This document shows positions 44,290-54,426 of a DNA stretch of 64,000 bases, in pieces. This stretch comes from Pseudomonas sp. GV085 (lineage in GTDB: Bacteria; Pseudomonadota; Gammaproteobacteria; Pseudomonadales; Pseudomonadaceae). The stretch lies in assembly GCF_003050925.1 (NCBI RefSeq), contig NZ_QAOV01000008.1, positions 62,001 to 126,000 of the forward strand, written 5' to 3'. Under the pieces are notes generated by a model. That model was not told the origin of the DNA. It was given only the letters and a program-made list of their open reading frames with translations, and made no database searches. Both the position numbers and the translations under genes were made by a program. Numbering within the stretch: the first letter of the stretch is position 1; each line of letters begins with the position of its first letter.

Positions 44290-44874
44290 ATGAACCTTCG
44301 ATCCGCGCGTTGCATCGCTCTGGCCGGAACGTTGGTGTTCGGCCTGGTGCAGTTCAGCCTGGCGCCGTTCGCTGAAGCCGTGGAATACAAGAAAGTGAAC
44401 GCCAAGGCCAGCACCTTGAGTTTCACCTATCAGCAGATGGGTTCGCGAAGCTACGGCACTTTCGGCAAGTTCGAGGCCAATCTCGATTTCGACACCGATA
44501 ACCCTGGTGCCGCCCACGCCACGCTGACCATCGACCTCAACAGCATCGACGCCGGCAGCAGCGACGCCAACACCGAGCTGCAAAAACCGGCGTGGTTCGA
44601 TACGGCGACTTATCCGGTGGCGACCTTCGAGTCGACGTCCATCAACGCCCTGGGCAATAACCGCTACACCATCACCGGCAAGCTGTCCCTGCGGGGGCTC
44701 ACTCGGGAGGTGACTGTGCCGGTGCAACTGAGATCAGAGAGCGCCATCGGCATCTTTGAGGGCCAACTGGTGCTCAAGCGTGACGACTTCAAGATCGGCG
44801 AGGGCGAGTGGGCGGACAGTGTGGTGTCCAACGAGATCAATATCCGCTTTCGGATGGTGGCGCCGCAGCGGTGA
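44290..44874 (+). CDS. YceI-family periplasmic protein
   Basis: A 194-residue exported lipocalin-like protein. After the signal peptide (to about SLAPFAEA) come YGTFGKFEANLDFD, TLTIDLNSIDAGSSDAN, FDTATYPVATFEST and GKLSLRGLTREVTVPVQL, the YceI barrel blocks that bind isoprenoid-type lipids. GGAGAG lies six bases before the ATG. It stands alone and faces the large multicopper oxidase. Confidence 0.92.
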   Translation: MNLRSARCIALAGTLVFGLVQFSLAPFAEAVEYKKVNAKASTLSFTYQQMGSRSYGTFGKFEANLDFDTDNPGAAHATLTIDLNSIDAGSSDANTELQKPAWFDTATYPVATFESTSINALGNNRYTITGKLSLRGLTREVTVPVQLRSESAIGIFEGQLVLKRDDFKIGEGEWADSVVSNEINIRFRMVAPQR

Positions 44875-44986
44875 CTCGGGCTGAACGTTAACTTCCGGTC
44901 GACGACATTCCTCCCACATTTGATCCTTGGTGAATGCCAAATCTGTGTACGACGCCGATTCAATGGTGGGAGCGAGTACGCCGCAC

Positions 44987-45023
44987 AAAAAAGCGCCCGA
45001 TCCACATTGCATGGACCGGGCGC
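44987..45023 (-). terminator. terminator of the multicopper oxidase gene
   Basis: A 12 bp stem with one mismatch (GCGCCCGATCCA / TGGACCGGGCGC) followed on the minus strand by TTTTTT, 13 bp after the stop. Confidence 0.88.
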
Positions 45024-45036
45024 CGATCAAACCGCT

Positions 45037-48435
<3,399 letters not shown>

Positions 48436-48535
48436 CTTGTTTCCCTTGGCGCGCGCCGGTGTGACTGATATTCGCAATTCGCCCGTTGCAAGAGGTGCGC
48501 CAAAAGCGGGGGGACCAGGGGGGAGAAAAATAGCT

Positions 48536-48549
48536 GTTTGATATCAAAC
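48536..48549. promoter_or_regulatory. palindrome, candidate operator of the multicopper oxidase
   Basis: GTTTGATATCAAAC is a perfect 14 bp palindrome about 100 bp upstream of the oxidase ATG. No regulator gene is adjacent, so the binder is unknown. Confidence 0.4.
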
Positions 48550-48618
48550 GCTTGATGGATTCGACTTTGGTCGTGGTGGCGCAGTGGGTGGGAATCCTCA
48601 ACGTTGGGGGGGGCTTCA

Positions 48619-48636
48619 CCCACCCATTTCCCCCCC
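48619..48636 (-). promoter_or_regulatory. G-quadruplex motif
   Basis: On the minus strand the sequence GGGGGGGAAATGGGTGGG offers four G-tracts with loops of 1, 4 and 1 bases, a canonical intramolecular quadruplex. The same C-run can alternatively pair with G8 at 48606-48613. Confidence 0.6.
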
Positions 48637-48669
48637 ACTCACACCACAGGCCGGTGTGAGGGTGGACGC

Positions 48670-48695
48670 TCTCGCGAGCAGGCTCGATCCCACAG
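48670..48695. repeat. single REP half element, type A
   Basis: TCTCGCGAGCAGGCTCGATC followed by CCACAG; the partner arm is missing. Confidence 0.7.
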
Positions 48696-48945
48696 AAAAA
48701 CCAGTTGTGGGCAAACCGCTTTCCCCTGGGAGATCGAGCCGGTTCGCGAAGACGCCTGTTCATCAAGCACAAAATGTGCCGGACTCCGCTGCCAGCCTCG
48801 AAAACGCAATGCCTCCAGCCATAAAGCAAACGCCGGCGATGCACATGGCGCATGAATGGGGAATGTCTGTCCATCCCCCTTCGGACCGCAGGTGTCAGGC
48901 GCGCTATGATAGGCGGCCCTTGCCCCCCCGGAGCCTGTCACCGCA

Positions 48946-49668
48946 ATGCCCCTGATCAGCCACTTCAAGACCCCGTGCCCCGAGCACATCAATAGCCAGA
49001 TCCTGCAGATGGTGGTCGACAACCTGACCGACATCAGCATGGTCGCGATCCCGCCCAGCAACCTGCTGTACAACCTCTATCAATACGCGATCGGCTATGA
49101 GGTGCACCTGTATCTGGAAGCGCTGAACGGTGAAAAAGGCATTGCCGTGGAGTTGATCGTTGCCACTGATGAAGACGCCCCGGACAAGGTGATCGGCTTT
49201 TTGTTGTACCTGCCGGTGCAGGACGACCCCGAGGCGTGTGGCGTGGCGTACATGGCGGTGCAGGCTGAGCATCGGCGCCAGGGCGTGGCCCGGCGGATGC
49301 TGCGGGAAATGGTCGGCCGCTATCCCCATGCCGAGCTGACCTGCGCGGTGGCCAAGGTGCCGTATTTCGAGGCGATGGGCTTCGAGGTGGTGGGTGTGCG
49401 TGCGACCCAGGTGTTGATGAACACCCGCGACCACGCCACCGATGGCTTGATGGCGCTGCTGGATGTGGCGTCGATCTATAGCTCGCTGGAAGTGCGGCAG
49501 ATTCACACCTATCTGCTGCAAAAGCATGGCAAACGGGCCATGACCGACGCGGAAAAACAGCGCGACCGGCATCTGGACCAATTGATGCGCAAGGCCAATG
49601 AATTTGTGCGGGGGCGGTTGGGTGAAGATGCCGTACCGGCCGCCGGCCCTCGGTTGCGCCTGGTCTGA
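48946..49668 (+). CDS. GNAT-family N-acetyltransferase, 240 aa
   Basis: The acetyl-CoA motif is VQAEHRRQGVARRMLREMV (about 101-119), followed by AVAKVPYFEAMGFEVVG. The protein has an extra C-terminal helical region of about 80 residues beyond the GNAT domain (YLLQKHGKRAMTDAEKQRD onward). The ribosome-binding site is weak. Substrate unknown. It stands alone. Confidence 0.85.
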   Translation: MPLISHFKTPCPEHINSQILQMVVDNLTDISMVAIPPSNLLYNLYQYAIGYEVHLYLEALNGEKGIAVELIVATDEDAPDKVIGFLLYLPVQDDPEACGVAYMAVQAEHRRQGVARRMLREMVGRYPHAELTCAVAKVPYFEAMGFEVVGVRATQVLMNTRDHATDGLMALLDVASIYSSLEVRQIHTYLLQKHGKRAMTDAEKQRDRHLDQLMRKANEFVRGRLGEDAVPAAGPRLRLV

Positions 49669-49697
49669 CCGCACTCGCCCAAACACCAAAAATCCCC

Positions 49698-49797
49698 TGT
49701 AGGAGCTGGCTTGTCGGGTCGCCGCATCGCAGCGAAGGCAGCCTCAAGTCATGCGCTGTTGCTGCAGACGCCTTCGCTGGCAAGCCAGCTCCTACAG
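49698..49797. repeat. REP pair, type A variant
   Basis: Outer arms TGTAGGAGCTGGCTTG and CAAGCCAGCTCCTACA; the inner left arm has been altered (TCGGGTCGCC) and no longer pairs with the right inner arm. Confidence 0.85.
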
Positions 49798-49821
49798 GAG
49801 AAATGTGTGGTTTTCAGAGGT

Positions 49822-49990
49822 AAAAAAAGAGCCTCAAAGCTCTTGATGGGGAGGAAGTGGAGCCGAGAGGCTCAAGATGCGCGTGAAGCAGGCGGTGAGC
49901 TTGGTAGGGGTTCAGTGCACTCACCACCTACGCAGCGGCTTGAGCAAGCAAGCGGCTGCGCAAGTTCATCCTAGAAAGACCAAGTGTTGC
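49822..49990 (-). ncRNA. candidate small RNA or 3'-derived RNA downstream of the P1 peptidase
   Basis: Between the P1 peptidase stop (49993) and a T7 terminator (stem AAGAGC / GCTCTT, 49827-49844) lies a 150 nt non-coding stretch with good secondary structure: a 12 bp hairpin with one mismatch around CGCAGCCGCTTG, and GAGCC-TCTC-GGCTC just before the terminator. A single-stranded C-rich stretch (CCACTTCCTCCCCATC) could pair with Shine-Dalgarno sequences. No promoter was recognised with confidence, so it may be processed from the peptidase mRNA. Confidence 0.45.
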
Positions 49991-49992
49991 AC

Positions 49993-51123
49993 TCAAGTAC
50001 CGCTAGTCGCATCCCCCGGCCAACCGGCGCGACGCAACGCCTTGAGCAAGGTTTCGACATCCAGCCCCGGTACCCCATGCCCGTTGCCTTCGGCGGTGTC
50101 GGCGGCGAGCAAGGCATTGATGATGGCTTCTTCCACGGCTTCGGTGGCGGCCAGGAACAGCTCGCTGATGTGATCGTTGTTGACCATGCTCAGGTTGTCG
50201 GTGGTCGGTGCTTTCTTGCTCTCATAGGCGGCCGGCGGCACGTGTTCATTGCCGGTGGCGAAGGCGATGAAGATGTCGCCGCTGTGGTCTTCATTGCCGC
50301 CGCCGGTGCGGGCCAGGCCGAGGCTGGCGCGCTGGGCCAGGCGGGTGCACTGGTGCGGCAGCAACGGCGCATCGGTGGCCAGGCAGACCACGATCGAGCC
50401 TATCCCCGGGTGGGGCAACGAGGCCTTGAGGAACGGCGAATCGACCTGTTCCATGTAGCGCCCGACCGGATACCCGTCAACGCGCAGTTCATTGCGAATG
50501 CCATGGTTGGCCTGGACAATCGCGCCGACCGTCCAGCCGCCCTGGGTGCTGTTCAAGCGTCGCGACGCGGTGCCGATGCCGCCCTTGAATTCGTGGCAGA
50601 TCATGCCGCTGCCACCGCCGACATTACCTTCGGTCACTGGACCGCCCGCCGCCGAACGCAAGGCCTGGGCCACGTGTTCCGGCTTCACGTGAAAGCCGTT
50701 GATGTCGTTGAGCAGGCCGTCGAAGGTTTCCAGTACCACCGGCATGTTCCAGTAGAGGCGCCCGTCATCCGGTTGCTGCTCGCGGTCGAGCACGATCAGC
50801 GCATCGCGCACCACGCCCAGGCTGTGGGTGTTGGTGAAGGCAATGGGGCTGGTCAGCAAGCCCGCTTCGCGAATCCACTCCAGCCCCGTGGCATCGCCGT
50901 TGCCGTTGAGCACATGCACGCCGGCAAAGCACGGCTGCTGGCTGGTGGAGCCGGCACGCGGTTCGATAACGGTGACGCCGGTGAGAATGTCGCGGCCGGT
51001 GGCAGTGCGTCCTCGCACATTGCTGTGGCCGACCCGAACGCCGGGGACGTCAGTGATGGCGTTGAGCGGGCCGGGCTGCAGTTGGCCGAACTGGATGTTC
51101 AGGTCGCGGGCACGTGGTTTCAT
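49993..51123 (-). CDS. P1-family (DmpA/BapA-like) aminopeptidase
   Basis: A 376-residue autoproteolytic N-terminal-nucleophile hydrolase. The expected cleavage and nucleophile site is Gly242-Ser243 in PGIGSIVVCLATDAPLLPHQ, matching the G-S site of DmpA; other blocks are NAITDVPGVRVGH, GNVGGGSGMICHEFKGGIG and ASLGLARTGG. DmpA acts on D-Ala and Gly N-termini, and BapA on beta-amino acids; the cytoplasmic location fits since no signal peptide is present. The start at 51123 (MKPRARD) is used. A REP separates it from the binding-protein gene upstream. Confidence 0.9.
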   Translation of the reverse strand: MKPRARDLNIQFGQLQPGPLNAITDVPGVRVGHSNVRGRTATGRDILTGVTVIEPRAGSTSQQPCFAGVHVLNGNGDATGLEWIREAGLLTSPIAFTNTHSLGVVRDALIVLDREQQPDDGRLYWNMPVVLETFDGLLNDINGFHVKPEHVAQALRSAAGGPVTEGNVGGGSGMICHEFKGGIGTASRRLNSTQGGWTVGAIVQANHGIRNELRVDGYPVGRYMEQVDSPFLKASLPHPGIGSIVVCLATDAPLLPHQCTRLAQRASLGLARTGGGNEDHSGDIFIAFATGNEHVPPAAYESKKAPTTDNLSMVNNDHISELFLAATEAVEEAIINALLAADTAEGNGHGVPGLDVETLLKALRRAGWPGDATSGT

Positions 51124-51183
51124 GGGTTTCTCATCTTCGATTCGTGGCAGAAAAAAGGGATGTTCCGGGCACCACAATCCCAA

Positions 51184-51274
51184 TGTGGGAGCGGGCTTGC
51201 TCGCGAAGACGTAGTGTCAGTCGCTATAAATTTTTGCTGATCCACCGCTTTCGCGAGCAAGCCCGCTCCCACAG
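51184..51274. repeat. REP pair, type A
   Basis: Arms TGTGGGAGCGGGCTTGCTCG and its complement, 90 bp overall. Confidence 0.9.
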
Positions 51275-51289
51275 GGAAATGCAGTGGAT

Positions 51290-52393
51290 TCACTGGCCGT
51301 TTTTGACCTTGCTCCAGATCCGCGTGCGCATGCGCTCGGTGGCTGGCGGCAGGGGCTGGAGGGTGAACAAAGTGGCCATGGCTTCGGCTGGCGGGTAGAC
51401 GGCCGGATTGCTACGGGTCGCTTCGGCCACCAACGTGGTTGCGCGGCGGTTGCCGTTGGGGTAGTTGAGGTGGTCGCTGACCGAGGCAATCACTTCAGGG
51501 CGCATCAGGTAGTCGATGAAGGCCATCCCTTGTTCCGGGTGCGGTGCGTCCTTGAGCAGTACCAGCGTATCGAACCACACCGGCGCGCCTTCCTTCGGCA
51601 GGCTGTAGGCGATCTTCACGCCGTTGCCGGCCTGCTCGGCGGTGTTCTTGGCTACGAGCATCGCGCCGGACCAGCCGACCGCCACGCAGATGTTGCCGTT
51701 GGACAGGTCGCTGATGAACTTCGACGAATTGAAGTAGGCGATGTGCGGGCGCAGCTTGAGCAGCAGCGCTTCGGCCTTCTTGTAGTCCTCGGGGTTGGTG
51801 CTGTTGGGTGGCAGGCCGAGGTAGTGCAGGGCGACCGGCAGCATCTCCGACGGCGAGTCGAGCATGGCCACGCCGCATTCGCCGAGTTTGGCCAGGTTCT
51901 CCTCCTTGAACACCAGGTCCCAGGAATCCACCGGCGCCTTGTCACCCAACGCAGCGCGCACTTTGTCGACGTTGTAGCCGATGCCGTTGGTGCCCCACAG
52001 GTAGGGCACGGCGTACTGGTTGCCCGGATCGTTGTTGGCCAGTTTCGCTAGCAGTTCGGTGTCCATGTTCTTGAAGTCCGGCATCTGCGCCCGGGGCAAT
52101 GGCGCCAGGGCACCGGCCTTGATCAGCGTGGGCAAGCTGAAGTTGCTGGCAACCACCACGTCATAGCCGCTGCGGCTGGTGAGCAGTTTGCCTTCGAGCA
52201 CTTCGGCGCTGTCGAAGGTGTCGTAGACCGGCGCAATCCCGGTGTCACGCTTGAAATCCTGCAGGGTAGTGGGGCCGATATAGTCGTACCAGTTGTACAC
52301 GTGCACGGTCGGGGCTTCGACGGCAAAGGCCGGCAGCGACACCGCCAGGCAGGCACCAAACCCCAGATTGAAATACAAGCGGTGACGACTCAT
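51290..52393 (-). CDS. polyamine-type ABC transporter substrate-binding protein (PotF/SpuD-like)
   Basis: A 367-residue periplasmic binding protein with a signal peptide (MSRHRLYFNLGFGACLAVSLPAFA). VHVYNWYDYIGPTTLQDFKR and YDVVVASNFSLPTLIKAGAL are PotF/SpuD hallmarks, with the WYDY aromatic residues that stack on polyamines. No permease or ATPase genes are adjacent, so it is an orphan binding protein that must share a transporter or act in sensing. It is divergent from the LuxR regulator over a 110 bp region. Confidence 0.9.
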   Translation of the reverse strand: MSRHRLYFNLGFGACLAVSLPAFAVEAPTVHVYNWYDYIGPTTLQDFKRDTGIAPVYDTFDSAEVLEGKLLTSRSGYDVVVASNFSLPTLIKAGALAPLPRAQMPDFKNMDTELLAKLANNDPGNQYAVPYLWGTNGIGYNVDKVRAALGDKAPVDSWDLVFKEENLAKLGECGVAMLDSPSEMLPVALHYLGLPPNSTNPEDYKKAEALLLKLRPHIAYFNSSKFISDLSNGNICVAVGWSGAMLVAKNTAEQAGNGVKIAYSLPKEGAPVWFDTLVLLKDAPHPEQGMAFIDYLMRPEVIASVSDHLNYPNGNRRATTLVAEATRSNPAVYPPAEAMATLFTLQPLPPATERMRTRIWSKVKNGQ

Positions 52394-52503
52394 GATGCGG
52401 CACTCCTGGCCTGTTGCGGCCGGTGGTAATCAGGAGTTTGCAGCGTATCGACCGGGGTGGCCTTCACCCATTCCCATCATGGGTTACTCGAAAGGGGTAG
52501 TGC

Positions 52504-53277
52504 GTGGACGCGTTGTTGAAAGAGTTGCCGGTGCACCAGGGGCTGGCACGGGTTTTCACGGCAGTGGGGCAGGACGGCTTCTGGCGTGCGCTGGTCGATA
52601 CCCTGCGCTTGCTGGTGCCGCTGGACAACGCGCTGGTAGCGCTGATGCGCCCGGGGCATGTGCCGCGCCTGCTGATTGACTTCGATGCCAAGGGCAGTAC
52701 CGACGAGCATGAAGAACTGGCGGACTACAGCGCTGGCATGTACCTGCTCGATCCATTCTATCAAGCTGCCTGCGCCGGCATCGCCGACGGCTTGCACAGC
52801 CTCGAATCGGTGGCCCCCGACCAGTTCCAGCACAGCGAGTACTACCTGAGTTACTTCAGCACCGTGGTCGGTGGGGACGAGTTGCAGTTCATGGTCAACG
52901 TCGACGGCGCCGTGCTTGGCCTGTCCCTTGGGCGTTCGACGCGCTTCAGCCTCGAGGAGCAGGGCCGCTTGCTGTGCGTGCGTGACTGGGTGCTGGCAGC
53001 AATGCGCCGACACCTGGATTTGCAGCCGCCGCAAGGGCCGGTCGCCGAACCACCGGCCGGCGATTTGGCGACCTTGCTCGATCGCTTCGACGCGCGCCTG
53101 ACAGTGCGCGAGATCGAAACCGCGCGCCTGATTCTCCAGGGCTTCTCCAGCAAGGCCATCGCCCAGCAAATGGGCATCTCTCCAGAGACGGTGAAAGTGC
53201 ACCGGCGCAACCTTTATCACAAGCTCAACGTGAACGGGCATGGCGAGTTGTTTGCGCTGGTGTTGCAGCCGCGTTGA
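52504..53277 (+). CDS. LuxR-family transcriptional regulator
   Basis: A 257-residue protein with a C-terminal LuxR helix-turn-helix (LTVREIETARLILQGFSSKA, then IAQQMGISPETVKVHRRN). The N-terminal 180 residues form a domain rich in aromatic residues of unknown ligand. A GTG start at 52504 has AAAGGGG upstream. The divergent position suggests that it controls the polyamine-type binding protein. Confidence 0.85.
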   Translation: MDALLKELPVHQGLARVFTAVGQDGFWRALVDTLRLLVPLDNALVALMRPGHVPRLLIDFDAKGSTDEHEELADYSAGMYLLDPFYQAACAGIADGLHSLESVAPDQFQHSEYYLSYFSTVVGGDELQFMVNVDGAVLGLSLGRSTRFSLEEQGRLLCVRDWVLAAMRRHLDLQPPQGPVAEPPAGDLATLLDRFDARLTVREIETARLILQGFSSKAIAQQMGISPETVKVHRRNLYHKLNVNGHGELFALVLQPR

Positions 53278-53296
53278 GCCGTCAGCCGCGGCCCTA

Positions 53297-53320
53297 GCTA
53301 TCGCGAGCAGGCTCGCGATG
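53297..53320. repeat. short REP remnant
   Basis: ATCGCGAGCAGGCTCGCGAT is left of a type A arm, without flanking TGTAGGA ends. Confidence 0.6.
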
Positions 53321-53344
53321 GCGATAACACTGATAACCGATTGC

Positions 53345-53701
53345 TCAGCCCTGCTTCATTCCCAGACATTCAATAGACCGATCCACCATCGCCTTGGCAA
53401 TCTCCAGCAAATGCCAGATCGAGTACACCATCGCCCGGTCGGCGCCCTCGAGTTGATCGCCACACTGATACGCCGTGACCGAAGCACAGCGCAGCAGGTC
53501 GGCGACATAGAGCTGGGTGTCTTCAAAGCTCACGTCTTTGCTGACGTTGTAGAAGCGCATTTCATCGGTTGGTGCGGGTTGTTTGCCGGTGAGGTGGAAA
53601 TCGATGGCGCGGTAGAGCGCAGAACGATCCCTGAGCAAATCGTCGGTGACGGTTTCGTTGGTAGGGTTTTCGGGAGGTGGATCGGGTACGGATTTTTTCA
53701 T
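53345..53701 (-). CDS. DUF6124-type small protein
   Basis: A 118-residue protein starting MKKSVPDPPPENP with later blocks FYNVSKDVSFEDTQLYVADLLR and VYSIWHLLEIAKAMVDRSIE, mainly helical, no signal peptide. This build is that of the Pseudomonas DUF6124 family, function unknown, often present in several copies per genome. AGGAG is eight bases upstream. Its 5' leader (53702-53932) is unusually structured and encodes a small frame. Confidence 0.75.
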   Translation of the reverse strand: MKKSVPDPPPENPTNETVTDDLLRDRSALYRAIDFHLTGKQPAPTDEMRFYNVSKDVSFEDTQLYVADLLRCASVTAYQCGDQLEGADRAMVYSIWHLLEIAKAMVDRSIECLGMKQG

Positions 53702-53736
53702 GAGTGTTACTCCTATTTCTGCATGGGAGCCATCAC

Positions 53737-53868
53737 TTATCGCCTACTAAACGATTGGGTGGCGGCTGTACGCAGGTTAGTAGGCCGGTCAATAGGAAAA
53801 ACCGGTGCACCCGAAGGTGCCCCACGCACAGCCACCATATTCTGCATGCGGCAAAAATTACCGGACAT
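53737..53868 (-). CDS. putative leader small ORF (43 aa) of the DUF6124 gene
   Basis: An open frame of 43 codons, beginning MSGNFCRMQNMVAVRGAPSG and ending ATQSFSRR, ends 36 bp before the DUF6124 start (an ATG at 53874 would add two residues). It spans the central hairpins of the leader, so ribosome movement would change the folding. The ribosome-binding site is weak. I believe that similar peptides precede related genes in other Pseudomonas, but that needs checking. Confidence 0.45.
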   Translation of the reverse strand: MSGNFCRMQNMVAVRGAPSGAPVFPIDRPTNLRTAATQSFSRR

Positions 53869-53932
53869 GAGCATGGAATCGCTATGCGCCTATTGTTCCG
53901 GGCTACTAAACCCGATCACTGATGAGCAGTGA
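53742..53932 (-). promoter_or_regulatory. structured 5' leader with alternative pairings
   Basis: In transcript order: hairpin TCACTG/CAGTGA (53932-53916), TTTAGTAG (53910-53903), a GCACC-TTCG-GGTGC tetraloop hairpin (53820-53807), hairpin CCGGT/ACCGG (53805-53785), GCCTACTAA (53785-53777) and TTAGTAGGC (53750-53742). GCCTACTAA can pair with the last segment (9 bp) or, in part, with the first TTTAGTAG (7 bp), so two folds exclude each other, as in attenuators. Confidence 0.55.
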
Positions 53933-54067
53933 CGGACCGAGACTAGCCACTAGAATTCACAGGCGCAAGCGAGCGAAATGATCTAGGAAATGTCCTGCAA
54001 AAGAAAGGGAACGGGCCTGCAAAACCGCTGATTTTCCTGTAAGAAATATCATCAAAATCGCCACTTG

Positions 54068-54168
54068 TGTAGGAGCGAGCTTGCTCGCGAAAAACCTGAG
54101 GGCGCCACGGGGAATCTGGTTTCCCGCGTTATCGTTGACCTCCATCGCGAGCAGGCTCGCTCCTACAG
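54068..54168. repeat. REP pair, type A
   Basis: Arms TGTAGGAGCGAGCTTGCTCG and a complement with one change (GAGCAGGCTC); it abuts the metI remnant. Confidence 0.9.
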
Positions 54169-54170
54169 GG

Positions 54171-54290
54171 CTAGCGCTTGTTCAACCCCCGCGCCAACCG
54201 GTCCCCGCCCAACTGAATCACCGCCACCAGCAACATGGCCACCGTCAACATGATCTGACTGACAAACCACTGATATCCATTCGGCACGAT
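54171..54290 (-). pseudogene. 3' remnant of a MetI-type ABC permease gene
   Basis: Forty codons on the minus strand read IVPNGYQWFVSQIMLTVAML, then LVAVIQLGGDRLARGLNKR and stop at 54171, the typical last membrane helix and tail of methionine-type permeases. The 5' side ends abruptly at 54290, next to a REP half. The rest of the gene and the ATPase and binding-protein genes are absent, so it was truncated by the rearrangement that brought in the Rhs gene. Confidence 0.65.
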
Positions 54291-54294
54291 TCAT

Positions 54295-54311
54295 TGTGGG
54301 AGCTTGCTCCG
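54295..54311. repeat. REP half element at the remnant/Rhs boundary
   Basis: TGTGGGAGCTTGCTCCG, a short arm without partner, at the point where metI similarity ends. Confidence 0.55.
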
Positions 54312-54426
54312 GGCGGCGTTTCGATGATGGCGAATTCACAGGCGTCGATCTGTAACTTCTTACAGTATCGGCCCAGCCAAAAAGGGCTCAGTCTGTCCTC
54401 CATCAAAGCAAAGGACCGCCAATGCA

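Larger units (their letters stand above)
48436..48945. other. 510 bp intergenic region between divergent genes
   Basis: Contains the upstream region of the multicopper oxidase, a 14 bp palindrome (48536-48549), a G8/C7 hairpin with G-quadruplex potential (48606-48636), an adjacent perfect hairpin CTCACACC / GGTGTGAG (48638-48660) and a REP half element (48670-48695). No gene is supported. Confidence 0.7.

Noticed and set aside
53704..53922. Plus-strand 72-codon frame over the DUF6124 leader
   Set aside because: No ribosome-binding site; it is antisense to the structured leader, whose features fit the minus strand.
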